Of a DNA stretch of 64,000 bases, positions 1-9,614 are shown in pieces; position 1 is the first letter of the stretch, and each line of letters starts with the position of its first letter. Made by a program: the position numbers and the translations under genes. The notes under the pieces were generated by a model, which was given only the letters and a program-made list of their open reading frames with translations, was not told the DNA's origin and searched no databases. The stretch covers positions 62,001-126,000 of the forward strand of contig NZ_LQBL01000027.1 in NCBI RefSeq assembly GCF_001483745.1, given 5' to 3'. Origin of the DNA: Serinicoccus chungangensis. GTDB taxonomy: Bacteria; Actinomycetota; Actinomycetes; Actinomycetales; Dermatophilaceae.

Positions 1-846
1 CGCGCGCCGCGCGAGCACCCGCACGTTGCGGATGGCGAGGTCCAGCGGCTGCAGGAGGGCCTTGATCTCGAGCACCTCGGCGCGGTGCACCCCCGACAGC
101 AGCGGGGCCAGCCGGGCCGCCGCGGCCGCCTCCGCGGTCGCGTCCTGCAGGGCCACCAGCTCGGAGGACAGCCCACGGGCGGTCGCCAGCGCCTGCGTGG
201 CCCGCCCCTCGTCCCGGTTGCGCAGGGCCTGGGCGGTGTCGGTGAGCACCTCGGCGAGGTGGCCCACGAGCGCGATGATGCGCTCCCGCGGCCGCTTGGT
301 CGTCGAGCGCATGGGGGCCAGCATGGCGATGACCAGGGCCACCGACCCGCCCACCGCCGCGTCCAGCCACCGGCTGAACGCCTCGCCGTCGCTGGCCACC
401 AGGGTGGTGATGATGACCCCCTGGATCCCGGCCTGCATCATGAGCAGCTGTCCCGCCCCGGCGAGGACCGCGAGGCCCATGGCCACCACGCAGACCGCGA
501 AGATCTGCCACAGGCCGGTGCCGAAGGCGTGCACGAAGACGTCGCCGATGGCCACCCCGATGGCCACCCCCACCGTGAGCTCGGCGATCCGCCGGACCCG
601 GTCGCCGTAGGTCAGCCCCAGGCAGATCATGGCGGTGATCGGGGCGAAGAAGGGCAGGGCGTGGCCCAGGAGGTCGTGGGCGATGAACCACGCCAGGACG
701 GCGCCGGTCGCCGCCTGCAGGATGAGCCACGCGCGAGCGCGGAGCCGGAGCAGCCGGGTCCGGGTGGCGCTGGTGCTGATCTCCTCCCGCAGCGGGTCCC
801 ACACGACGTGGCCGGCCGCGCGGGCGTGGTCGCGGGCGCTGGTCAT
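1..846 (-). CDS. FUSC / aromatic acid exporter family membrane protein (3' end beyond window)
   Basis: The reading frame is open on the minus strand from an ATG at 846 to the window edge (282 codons, no stop), so the C-terminus is missing. The N-terminal half has about six hydrophobic segments between residues 40 and 180. They are followed by a soluble, helix-rich, Ala/Leu/Glu-rich region, the layout of the FUSC/ArAE (DUF939-like) family of inner-membrane proteins thought to export aromatic acids. A CACACT box lies 6 bases before the ATG and could be a weak leaderless -10. The gene lies 54 bases downstream of the TIGR03085 gene on the same strand. The family call is from topology and general sequence feel; the substrate is unknown. 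Confidence 0.7.
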   Translation of the reverse strand, partial: MTSARDHARAAGHVVWDPLREEISTSATRTRLLRLRARAWLILQAATGAVLAWFIAHDLLGHALPFFAPITAMICLGLTYGDRVRRIAELTVGVAIGVAIGDVFVHAFGTGLWQIFAVCVVAMGLAVLAGAGQLLMMQAGIQGVIITTLVASDGEAFSRWLDAAVGGSVALVIAMLAPMRSTTKRPRERIIALVGHLAEVLTDTAQALRNRDEGRATQALATARGLSSELVALQDATAEAAAAARLAPLLSGVHRAEVLEIKALLQPLDLAIRNVRVLARRA

Positions 847-900
847 GGGTCCAGTGTGGCCGAACGCCCGGTCACGTGCCGGACCGGCCGGAGGGCGCGG

Positions 901-1548
901 TCAGGCGCTGCGCCGGTGCGCGGCCAGCGCCTGCACGTCGCGGTCCTCGCCCTCTGTCCCCACCCGGGCGACCCGCTCGCGGCCGAAGGCGTGCAGCAGC
1001 AGCTCCAGCGGCGCACCGGTGAGGACGACGGTGCCGCTGCCCTCGGGGGGACGGCGCAGGGCCACCCGCCCATGACCGGGCGCCACGGCGACGACGCCGC
1101 ACGACGCCGAGCGGTAGAGCATCCGGCCGGTCGTGCGCAGGGTGGCCCACAGCTGCTCGGCCGTCCCCTCCGGCAGCGCGGTGGGCTCCCAGCCGGGCTG
1201 GGCGCGGGCCATGTCCTCGAGGTGGATGCACAGCTCGGCCACGTTGACCGCGCGGTCCAGGACGGGCAGGCGGGTCGGCCACCACGGCGCCGGCCCGCCT
1301 CGCACGGTGTCCACGAGCTCCTCGAACGGTCGGCGCGCGGCCCGGTCCTGCACCTTCTCGGTATGCCGCTGCAGCGCCGGGACGGGCAGTCCGACGCCGG
1401 GGAGGGCGTCGACCCGGGACTCGCGGACCACGAGGTGGGCGAGCAGGTCCCGGACGGTCCACGGGTCGCACAGCGTGGGGGCGTCCGGTCCGAGCCGGAG
1501 GGCGGTGGTCGCGACGCGCTCGCGCAGCAGGTCAGGGGTGTGCGGCAT
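901..1548 (-). CDS. TIGR03085 family metal-binding protein (DinB / maleylpyruvate isomerase fold)
   Basis: A 215-residue protein of the actinobacterial TIGR03085 family, related to the mycothiol-dependent maleylpyruvate isomerase N-terminal (DinB-like four-helix) domain. The diagnostic block is near residues 26-45, where Leu-Cys-Asp-Pro-Trp-Thr-Val-Arg-Asp-Leu is followed by the metal-ligand-type His38 in LLAHLVVRE. A second His-containing helix (residues 103-113) could supply further ligands. The biochemical role is not established; proteins of this fold often act with a low-molecular-weight thiol. In many actinobacteria this gene sits near hisI and trpE, neither of which is present here, although other trp genes follow at 5277. 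Confidence 0.8.
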   Translation of the reverse strand: MPHTPDLLRERVATTALRLGPDAPTLCDPWTVRDLLAHLVVRESRVDALPGVGLPVPALQRHTEKVQDRAARRPFEELVDTVRGGPAPWWPTRLPVLDRAVNVAELCIHLEDMARAQPGWEPTALPEGTAEQLWATLRTTGRMLYRSASCGVVAVAPGHGRVALRRPPEGSGTVVLTGAPLELLLHAFGRERVARVGTEGEDRDVQALAAHRRSA

Positions 1549-1642
1549 ACCGTCATCGAACCACGGGAAGGTCTGTCAGGCACGCGTGGTTGGATAGGTC
1601 ACCGGCCCCACCCACCCACCTCTTCCAGGAGGCCCCTTCTCC

Positions 1643-3478
1643 ATGTCCGCCACTGCCTCGAGCGCGCCGGTGCCGCGTCCCGTTGCCGACCGAGCCGTGC
1701 TGCGCCGGGGGTTGCGGGTGATCTGGGGCGGCATGCGCGCCCAGAAGCGGCCCGTCGTCGTCGCGGTGGTGGGCTCCGTGCTGTGGGCCGGGGCCACGGT
1801 GGCCACCGCCGGGGCGATCGGCTGGCTGACCTCCGAGGTGGTCGAGCCGGCCGTCGACGCCCGGCAGATCGAGGCGGCCGGCCTGTGGACCATCTTCGGG
1901 GTGCTCGTGGCGGTGCTCCTGGTCAACGTCACCGGGGTCATCCTGCGCCGGGTCTACGCCACCGTCGCCGGGTTCAACCTGCAGGCCGACTACCGGCAGC
2001 GGGTGACCCGCCAGTACCTCCGGCTGCCGCTGTCGTGGCACCACGCCCACCCCTCCGGGCAGCTGCTGTCCAACGCGCACGCCGACGTGGAGGCCACCTG
2101 GCAGGTGTTCAACCCGTTGCCGATGGCGATCGGCGTCATCGTCATGCTCGTCATCGCGGGCACGATGATGGTGCTCGTCGACCCGTTGCTGGCGATCCTG
2201 GGACTGCTCGTCTTCCCGGGCCTGTTCGCCGCCAACCTCGTCTTCCAGCGGGTCATGTCGCCGCGGATCACCCGGGCCCAGCAGCTGCGCGCCGAGGTCG
2301 CCGAGGTGGCCCACGAGTCCTTCGAGGCCGGACTGGTCGTCAAGGCCATGGGCCGGGAGGACCAGGAGACCGAGCGCTTCCGCGCCAAGACCCACGAGCT
2401 GCGCGACGCCCTCATCCTCGTCGGCCGCACCCGGGGGGTGTTCGAGCCGGTCATCGAGGCGATCCCCACGCTGGGCACGCTCGCCGTGCTGGGGGTCGGC
2501 ACCTGGCAGGTCTCCCGGGGCGAGCTGGACGCGGCGGAGGTCGTGCAGATGGCCTACCTCTTCTCCATCCTCGCCTTCCCCGTGCGTGCCCTGGGCTGGG
2601 TCCTCGCGGAGATCCCCCGCTCGGTCGTGGGGCACGACCGGGTGCAGCACGTGCTGCAGGCGCAGGGGGGTATGGCGTACGGCAGCTCCGCGCTGCCCCG
2701 GCGCAGCCCCGCGTCCTCCCGCCTCGCCGGGGTCACCTACGCCCACGCGGGCGAGGAGCGCCCGACGATCCGCGGCGTCACCCTCGACATCCCCTCGGGC
2801 GGCACGGTGGCCCTGGTCGGGCCGACCGGGTCGGGCAAGAGCACCCTCGCCAACCTCACCCTGCGGCTCGTCGACGCCGACTCCGGCTCGGTCCGCCTCG
2901 ACGGCGTCGAGGCCCGGGACCTGGCCCGGGGGCAGCTGCCGGCCAGCGCCGCGCTGGTCGCCCAGCAGACCTTCATGTTCGACGACACGGTCCGCGGCAA
3001 CATCACGCTGGGCGCGGACTCCGACGACGCCGAGGTGTGGGAGTCCTTGCGGATCGCCCAGGCCGACGACTTCGTGCGTGCCCTCCCCGCCGGCCTGGAC
3101 ACCGTCATCGGTGAGCGTGGGGGCAGCCTGTCCGGCGGGCAGCGGCAGCGCATCGCCCTCGCCCGGGCCATCTGGCGCCGGCCACGGCTGCTGGTGCTGG
3201 ACGACGCCACCAGCGCCGTCGACCCGTCCGTGGAGCAGGCGATCCTGGCCGGGCTGCGCGAGGCCCGGGGAGGCATGACCGTCCTGGTCGTCGCCTACCG
3301 GCTGGCCACCATCCTGCTGGCCGACGAGGTGGTCTACGTCGAGCACGGCGCCGTCGTGGACCAGGGGTCGCACGAGCAGCTGCTGGGCCGGTGCCGGGGC
3401 TACGTCGACCTGGTCCAGGCGTACTCGCGGGAGGCGGCCGAGCGGGCCGCCGTGACACGGCAGGAGGAGCCGTCATGA
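1643..3478 (+). CDS. ABC exporter half-transporter, subunit with degenerate ATP site
   Basis: A 611-residue type IV ABC half-transporter with a six-helix membrane domain (residues about 35-320) followed by an ATPase domain. Walker A is GPTGSGKST (393-401) and the signature is LSGGQ (496-500). The Walker B block reads LLVLDD, so the usual catalytic Glu is Asp521, and the switch-loop His is replaced by Tyr552. These are the changes expected in the non-catalytic member of a heterodimeric exporter. The start is supported by AGGAGG about 10 bases upstream. The stop overlaps the ATG of the partner gene (ATGA), so the two are translationally coupled. The substrate is unknown; multidrug or lipid export is typical of the class. 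Confidence 0.9.
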   Translation: MSATASSAPVPRPVADRAVLRRGLRVIWGGMRAQKRPVVVAVVGSVLWAGATVATAGAIGWLTSEVVEPAVDARQIEAAGLWTIFGVLVAVLLVNVTGVILRRVYATVAGFNLQADYRQRVTRQYLRLPLSWHHAHPSGQLLSNAHADVEATWQVFNPLPMAIGVIVMLVIAGTMMVLVDPLLAILGLLVFPGLFAANLVFQRVMSPRITRAQQLRAEVAEVAHESFEAGLVVKAMGREDQETERFRAKTHELRDALILVGRTRGVFEPVIEAIPTLGTLAVLGVGTWQVSRGELDAAEVVQMAYLFSILAFPVRALGWVLAEIPRSVVGHDRVQHVLQAQGGMAYGSSALPRRSPASSRLAGVTYAHAGEERPTIRGVTLDIPSGGTVALVGPTGSGKSTLANLTLRLVDADSGSVRLDGVEARDLARGQLPASAALVAQQTFMFDDTVRGNITLGADSDDAEVWESLRIAQADDFVRALPAGLDTVIGERGGSLSGGQRQRIALARAIWRRPRLLVLDDATSAVDPSVEQAILAGLREARGGMTVLVVAYRLATILLADEVVYVEHGAVVDQGSHEQLLGRCRGYVDLVQAYSREAAERAAVTRQEEPS

Positions 3479-5280
3479 GCACCGCGGCGGCGAGGGAGTC
3501 CAGCCAGATCGACGCGCAGTCCGAGCTCGGCGTCGGCGCGACGCTGCGCCGAGGGTTCCAGCTGTCGCCGGAGCTCAGGGTCGGCCTGTGGCTCACCGTC
3601 GGACTGGCCCTGGTCGCGACCGTGGGGCGGGTGGTCATCCCCTTCGTCGTGCAGCAGGCCACCGACAACGGCATCCAGGCCGAGGGCGGGCCGGACGTCG
3701 GCTTCGTCCTCACCGCGATCGCCATCGCCGCCGGCGTCGTGCTGGTCACCTCGCTGGCGCAGTACGCCGTCAACGTCCGGCTCTTCCGGTCGGCCGAGTC
3801 GGGGCTGGCCACGCTGCGGCTCAAGGCGTTCCGCCACATCCACGACCTGTCGGTGCTGACCCAGAGCACCGAGCGTCGGGGCGCGCTGGTCTCCCGCGTC
3901 ACCAGCGACGTCGACACCATCTCGATGTTCGTGCAGTTCGGCGGGCTCATGCTGCTCGTCAGCTCGGCGCAGATCGTGCTGGCCACGATCCTCATGGTCG
4001 TCTACAGCCCGGTCCTGGCGGGGGTCGTCTACCTCTGCCTGGTCCCGCTCGTGCTGCTGGTCCGCTGGCTGCAACCGGTGCTGGGGCGTGCCTACGGCAC
4101 CGTCCGGGAACGGGTCGGGGACCTGCTGGGCGCCATCAGCGAGGCGATCGTCGGCGCTACGACCATCCGGGCCTACGGGGTCGAGGACCGCACGGCGACC
4201 CGCATCGACGGGGCGATCGAGGCGCATCGCCGGTCGGCGATCCGGGCGCAGGTGCGCTCGGTCCTGGCCTTCGTCTCGGGGCAGACCTTCGCCGGCGTGA
4301 CGACCGCGGTCGTGCTCGTCGTGGGGACCGTGCTGGCGGCCCGGGGCGACATGACGCTCGGCGAGCTGCTCGCCTTCCTCTTCCTCGTCAACCTTTTCAC
4401 CCAGCCGGTGCTCATGGCCACCGAGATCTTCACCGAGATGCAGAACGCCGTGGCCGGCTGGCGGCGGGTCATCGGGGTCATCGACACCCCGGCCGACGTG
4501 TCGGACCCGGGTGCCGACGGCGTCGTCCTCGACCGGGGGCCCATCACCATCGACTTCGAGGGTGTCTGGTTCTCCTACCCCGGTGGCGAGCCGGTCCTGC
4601 GGGACGTCGACCTGCGCATCGAGCCGCACACCCGGGTCGCCGTCGTGGGCCAGACGGGGTCCGGCAAGACCACCCTGGCCAAGCTGCTGACCCGGCTCAT
4701 GGACCCCAGCGACGGCGTGGTGCGGCTCGACGGTACCGACCTGCGCGACGTGAGCTTCGCGAGCCTGCGCCAGCGGGTCGTGCTCGTCCCGCAGGAGGGC
4801 TTCCTCTTCGACGCCGACCTGGCCGACAACATCCGGTTCGCCCGCCCGGAGGCGAGCGACGAGGAGCTGCACCTGGCCATCACCGAGCTCGGGCTCGACT
4901 CCTGGGTCGACGGCCTCCCGCACGGCCTGGCCACGCAGGTGGGTCAGCGCGGCGAGTCGCTGTCGGCGGGGGAGCGGCAGCTGGTGGCCATCGCCCGGGC
5001 CTACCTCGCCGACCCCGACCTGCTCGTGCTCGACGAGGCGACCAGCGCCGTCGACCCCGCCACCGAGGTGCGGGTGCAGCGAGCCCTGGAGGGGCTGACC
5101 ACGGGCCGGACCTCGGTGGCCATCGCCCACCGCCTCTCGACCGCGGAGGCGGCCGACCTCGTCGTGGTCGTGGATGCCGGGCGGATCGTGGAGCTGGGCC
5201 CGCACCGCGAGCTGGTGGGCCAGGGCGGGGTGTATGCCGGCATGCACCGTTCCTGGGCGGCGCAGCAGAGCAGCGGGTGA
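3475..5280 (+). CDS. ABC exporter half-transporter, catalytic partner subunit
   Basis: A 601-residue half-transporter, starting at the ATG that overlaps the upstream stop. It has a membrane domain (about 35-325) and an ATPase domain with Walker A GQTGSGKTT (392-400), Walker B ending Asp520-Glu521, and an intact switch His552. Its signature is LSAGE (496-500), which departs from LSGGQ. In a heterodimer this weak signature would face the degenerate Walker B and switch loop of the upstream subunit, while the intact Walker B and His of this subunit face the perfect LSGGQ of the partner. That gives one active and one inactive ATP site. The gene is followed directly by trp-associated genes through a GTGA overlap. 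Confidence 0.9.
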   Translation: MSTAAARESSQIDAQSELGVGATLRRGFQLSPELRVGLWLTVGLALVATVGRVVIPFVVQQATDNGIQAEGGPDVGFVLTAIAIAAGVVLVTSLAQYAVNVRLFRSAESGLATLRLKAFRHIHDLSVLTQSTERRGALVSRVTSDVDTISMFVQFGGLMLLVSSAQIVLATILMVVYSPVLAGVVYLCLVPLVLLVRWLQPVLGRAYGTVRERVGDLLGAISEAIVGATTIRAYGVEDRTATRIDGAIEAHRRSAIRAQVRSVLAFVSGQTFAGVTTAVVLVVGTVLAARGDMTLGELLAFLFLVNLFTQPVLMATEIFTEMQNAVAGWRRVIGVIDTPADVSDPGADGVVLDRGPITIDFEGVWFSYPGGEPVLRDVDLRIEPHTRVAVVGQTGSGKTTLAKLLTRLMDPSDGVVRLDGTDLRDVSFASLRQRVVLVPQEGFLFDADLADNIRFARPEASDEELHLAITELGLDSWVDGLPHGLATQVGQRGESLSAGERQLVAIARAYLADPDLLVLDEATSAVDPATEVRVQRALEGLTTGRTSVAIAHRLSTAEAADLVVVVDAGRIVELGPHRELVGQGGVYAGMHRSWAAQQSSG

Positions 5281-5933
5281 GCGGGGCCGCCATGGCCACG
5301 CCGCGGCGAGGTCGCCCCGCCCGGGACGCGCGCTCCGGGGCGCGGGGCAGCGTGCTCGCCCTGCTCGCGGTGAGCACCGCCCTGGTGTCCACCACCCAGC
5401 CGTGGGTCGTCCGGCAGGGGGTGGACGCGGCAGGGGTGAGCACCCAGGAGTCCTGGACCGGGCGAGAGCTGGCAGCCCCCGTGGTGGCGGTGCTCCTCGT
5501 CGTCGCCGCGGCCGGACTCGCTGGGCTGGCGTGGCGTGGTCGCCCCGGTCTCGGCGCCCGGGTGCTGGCCCTGGTCGCGGCCGTGGCGGCACTGGGCCTG
5601 GTCGTGGCTGCCCGGCCGGCGGACCCGACCCCCTGGTGGTGGGTGGGTCTGGCCGGTGCAGCGGCGGCGGTCGTCGGGACCCTGATGGCGGTCCCGCCGG
5701 CGCCTCGCGCGCGGCGCTCCGGGGGAGCGGCCCCGCCCACGGACCCTGGGCCGGCGACCGGCCCCGAGGTCGAGGCCCACGAGCAGGCCCGCCGGTCCGA
5801 CGAGGCGTCCTGGGCGGCGCTGTCGAAGGGGGAGGACCCGACCATCGCACCTGCTCGGTCCGAGGAGGGGGCGGCTGGCACAATGTCCGACGAGGGTGCC
5901 GACGGGAGTCGGGTCGACCCGTCCAGCCGCTGA
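5277..5933 (+). CDS. Trp biosynthesis-associated membrane protein (TIGR02234 type)
   Basis: A small membrane protein (218 residues from GTG 5277, or 213 from ATG 5292) with about four hydrophobic segments in the first 140 residues and a Pro/Ala/Glu-rich soluble tail. The TTQPWVV stretch after the first helix and the position just before an HGxxPAAW protein and trpC are typical of the TIGR02234 family, found in actinobacterial trp loci. Its function is unknown. GTG 5277 overlaps the ABC stop (GTGA), which argues for coupling; neither start has a strong Shine-Dalgarno sequence, so the start is uncertain. trpE, which often precedes this gene, is missing. Confidence 0.75.
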   Translation: MSGAAMATPRRGRPARDARSGARGSVLALLAVSTALVSTTQPWVVRQGVDAAGVSTQESWTGRELAAPVVAVLLVVAAAGLAGLAWRGRPGLGARVLALVAAVAALGLVVAARPADPTPWWWVGLAGAAAAVVGTLMAVPPAPRARRSGGAAPPTDPGPATGPEVEAHEQARRSDEASWAALSKGEDPTIAPARSEEGAAGTMSDEGADGSRVDPSSR

Positions 5934-5951
5934 GTCGAGGAGCACAACCAC

Positions 5952-6164
5952 ATGCACGAGGACAGCCACGGTCACAGCGTCGCCGCCTGGGTGGGCGTCG
6001 GCATCATGCTCGTCGCCAGCGTCATCGGGAGCTGGGGTGTCGTGTTCTCCCCGGACTGGCTGCTCTACGTCGGTCTGGCCCTCGGTGTGGTCGGGGCGCT
6101 CGCCTGGTACCTCCTCGACAGGGCCGGGATGGGCGACCCCCACCAGCACGCCGACGAGCACTGA
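5952..6164 (+). CDS. HGxxPAAW family small membrane protein
   Basis: A 70-residue protein with two hydrophobic helices (about residues 10-32 and 36-55) and a His/Asp-rich tail. The N-terminal HGHSVAAW block at residues 6-13 matches the motif that names the HGxxPAAW family, with Val in place of Pro. Family members lie between the TIGR02234 protein and trpC in many actinobacteria, exactly as here. The function is unknown; a role accompanying tryptophan synthesis is inferred only from context. GAGGAG lies about 10 bases before the ATG. Confidence 0.8.
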   Translation: MHEDSHGHSVAAWVGVGIMLVASVIGSWGVVFSPDWLLYVGLALGVVGALAWYLLDRAGMGDPHQHADEH

Positions 6165-6170
6165 CCGCCC

Positions 6171-6190
6171 GGCCGGGTCGAGGCCCGGCC
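6171..6190 (+). terminator. G+C-rich hairpin between the HGxxPAAW gene and trpC
   Basis: GGCCGGG (6171-6177) and CCCGGCC (6184-6190) form a 7-bp perfect stem around a 6-base loop, just after the HGxxPAAW stop. No T tract follows. It may end the upstream transcript before the separate trpC promoter, but the evidence is only the dyad. Confidence 0.4.
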
Positions 6191-6229
6191 CGGACCGGCC
6201 CCGCGACCGCGCCCCCGGGGAGCGGCGAC

Positions 6230-6235
6230 TAGGCT
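6230..6235 (+). promoter_or_regulatory. -10 box of trpC (leaderless)
   Basis: TAGGCT ends 6 bases before the GTG start of trpC at 6242. A transcript starting at the usual distance would begin on the start codon itself. No clear -35 element is visible. Confidence 0.6.
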
Positions 6236-6241
6236 GGGGGA

Positions 6242-7071
6242 GTGTCCACCGTGCTCGAGCAGATCGTCAGCGGGGTCCGCGAGGACCTCGACCAGCGCCG
6301 GCGCTCGACGCCCCTGGACGAGGTCCAGGAGCGCGCCCGGCACGCCCCCTCGTGCCGTGACGCCTGGGGGGCGCTGAGCGCCCCGGGCACCCACGTCATC
6401 GCGGAGGTCAAGCGCAGCAGCCCCTCGAAGGGTGCGCTGGCGGCCATCGCCGAGCCCGCCTCGCTGGCCGCCGACTACGAGGCCGGGGGCGCGACGGTGG
6501 TCAGCGTCCTCACCGAGGGCCGACGCTTCGGGGGCTCCCTCGCCGACCTCGACGCCGTCCGCGCCGCCGTCGAGATCCCCGTGCTGCGCAAGGACTTCGT
6601 CATCGACCCCTACCAGGTCTGGGAGGCCCGCGCGCACGGCGCCGACCTCGTCCTGCTCATCGTTGCCGCGCTGCCGCAGGAGGTCCTCGTCGGCCTGCTG
6701 GAGCGGACCGAGGCCCTGGGCATGCAGGCGCTCGTCGAGGTGCACGACGAGACCGAGCTGGACCGCGCCCTCACCGCGGGCGCCCGGGTCATCGGCGTCA
6801 ACAACCGCAACCTCAAGACCCTCGAGGTCGACCGCGGCACCTTCGCCCGGCTGGCGCCCGGCATACCCCCCGACCGGGTGGCGGTCGCCGAGTCGGGGGT
6901 GCGGGGACCCCTCGACCTCGTGGAGCTCGCCGAGGCCGGCGCCCAGGCCGTGCTCGTGGGGGAGGCGCTGGTGACCCACGGGATGCCGCGCGAGGCCGTC
7001 GCGCGCATGGTGGCCGCCGGGTCCCACCCGGCGGTCCACGCCGGAGCCGAGGCCCGGACGGGAGGACGGCG

Positions 7072-7075
<4 letters not shown>
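6242..7075 (+). CDS. trpC: Indole-3-glycerol phosphate synthase
   Basis: TrpC (277 residues) closes the carboxyphenylamino-deoxyribulose 5-phosphate chain to indole-3-glycerol phosphate in the cytoplasm. The TIM-barrel signatures are clear: [11 protein letters not shown] near residue 57 contains the catalytic Lys, the KDFVIDPYQ block carries the second catalytic Lys, and [10 protein letters not shown] with AESGV makes up the C-terminal phosphate-binding part. The start is the GTG at 6242, which gives a normal-length protein and lies 6 bases after a TAGGCT box with no Shine-Dalgarno sequence, so translation is probably leaderless. The stop overlaps trpB by 4 bases (ATGA). Confidence 0.97.
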
Positions 7076-8324
<1,249 letters not shown>

Positions 8325-8328
<4 letters not shown>

Positions 8329-9110
8329 GCGCCCTGGACGACCTCTTCGCCGGCTGCCGTGCGGAGGGGCGGTCCGCCCTGGTCGGCTACCTGCCGGCCG
8401 GCTACCCGGACCTGCCGACGTCGCTCGAGGCGATCCGCACGCTCGCGGAGGCAGGCGCGGACGTCATCGAGGTGGGGGTGCCCTACACCGACCCGCTCAT
8501 GGACGGCCCGGTCGTCGAGCGGGCGGCCAGCACCGCCCTCCGGGCCGGCTTCCGGCTCAAGGACGTCTTCACCGTGGTGGCGGCCGCCCGGGACGCCGGG
8601 GCGGTGCCGGTCGTCATGACCTACTGGAACCCCGTGCTGCGGTACGGCGTGGACCGCTTCGCGCAGGACCTCGCCGACGCGGGTGGTGCCGGGCTCATCA
8701 CCCCCGACCTCATCCCGGACGAGGCGGGTCCCTGGAGGGCGGCGGCACAGGAGCGCGGCCTCGCTCCGGTCTTCCTGGTGGCGCCGAGCTCCACCGACGA
8801 CCGCCTGCGGTCCACGACCCAGGCCTGCCGCGGCTTCGTCTACGTCGCCTCCACGATGGGGGTCACCGGGGTGCGCGACGCGGTCGGCGCGGATGCCGAG
8901 CGGCTGGTCCAGCGCACCCGGGCCGTGACCGACCTCCCGTTGTGCGTGGGGCTGGGGGTGAGCACGGGCGACCAGGCCGCCCAGGTCGCCGCCTTCGCCG
9001 ACGGCGTCATCGTCGGGTCGGCCCTCGTCCGCGCCCTGGGCGGGTCCGACGGGCTCGGGGCCCTGCGCCACCTCACCGAGGAGCTGGCCGCCGGGGTCCG
9101 CCGGGCATGA
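8325..9110 (+). CDS. trpA: Tryptophan synthase alpha chain
   Basis: TrpA (261 residues) cleaves indole-3-glycerol phosphate to indole and glyceraldehyde 3-phosphate and channels indole to TrpB. The barrel motifs are the YLPAGYPD strand, [16 protein letters not shown] (with the catalytic Glu and Asp), the [12 protein letters not shown] segment and [10 protein letters not shown]. The ATG at 8325 overlaps the trpB stop (ATGA); the stop overlaps the next gene in the same way. lgt, which often follows trpA in actinobacteria, is not present. Confidence 0.97.
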
Positions 9111-9613
9111 CCACGGTGCGGCGTCAGCCGACGCCCGGGGTGCGGTCCGGACCACACGTCCTGGACGTCGTGGGCCTCGGCGTCCGTCTGGGGCTCGCCG
9201 GCGTCCTCGGCTACGCCGGGTGGACCAAGGTCGTCGACCTCACGGGGTCGGTCCAGAACGTGCTGGCCTACGAGCTGTTCTCCTACGAGGTCGCCCGGGC
9301 CGTCGGGGTCCTGCTGCCCGTCCTGGAGCTCGCGCTGGCCGCTCTCCTCCTCCTGGGGCTGCTCACCCGCGGCGCCGCCGCGGCGACCGCGGTGCTCATG
9401 ACGGTGTTCGTCGTGGGGATCGCGTCGGCCTGGGCCCGCGGCCTGTCCATCGACTGCGGCTGCTTCGGCACCGGAGGGCGCGTCGCGCCCGAGGAGACGA
9501 GGTACCTCGCCGAGATGCTGCGGGACGTGGGCTTCGTCGCGATGGCGGCCTGGCTGGTCGTCCGGCCACGCACACCGTTCTCCCTCGACCACCACCTGCT
9601 CGGAAGGACCTGA
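9107..9613 (+). CDS. MauE/DoxX family redox-associated membrane protein
   Basis: A 168-residue protein with four predicted membrane helices (about residues 22-42, 62-83, 86-110 and 138-155). The loop DCGCFGTGG between helices three and four is the conserved Cys-Gly-Cys-Phe-Gly motif of MauE/DoxX-type proteins, thought to pass electrons or disulfides across the membrane. It overlaps the trpA stop (ATGA) and is followed after 1 base by a DsbA-like thiol oxidoreductase, suggesting that the pair forms one extracytoplasmic disulfide module, with this protein recycling the DsbA-like partner. That pairing is inference from gene order and motif. Confidence 0.85.
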   Translation: MTTVRRQPTPGVRSGPHVLDVVGLGVRLGLAGVLGYAGWTKVVDLTGSVQNVLAYELFSYEVARAVGVLLPVLELALAALLLLGLLTRGAAAATAVLMTVFVVGIASAWARGLSIDCGCFGTGGRVAPEETRYLAEMLRDVGFVAMAAWLVVRPRTPFSLDHHLLGRT

Positions 9614-9614
9614 C

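Noticed and set aside
85-3114. A 1009-codon plus-strand open frame across the FUSC, TIGR03085 and first ABC genes
   Set aside because: The overlapping genes in other frames carry clear family motifs; this frame has none.
6165-6241. trp leader-peptide attenuator before trpC
   Set aside because: No small open frame with tandem Trp codons is present, and the predicted trpC transcript is leaderless.
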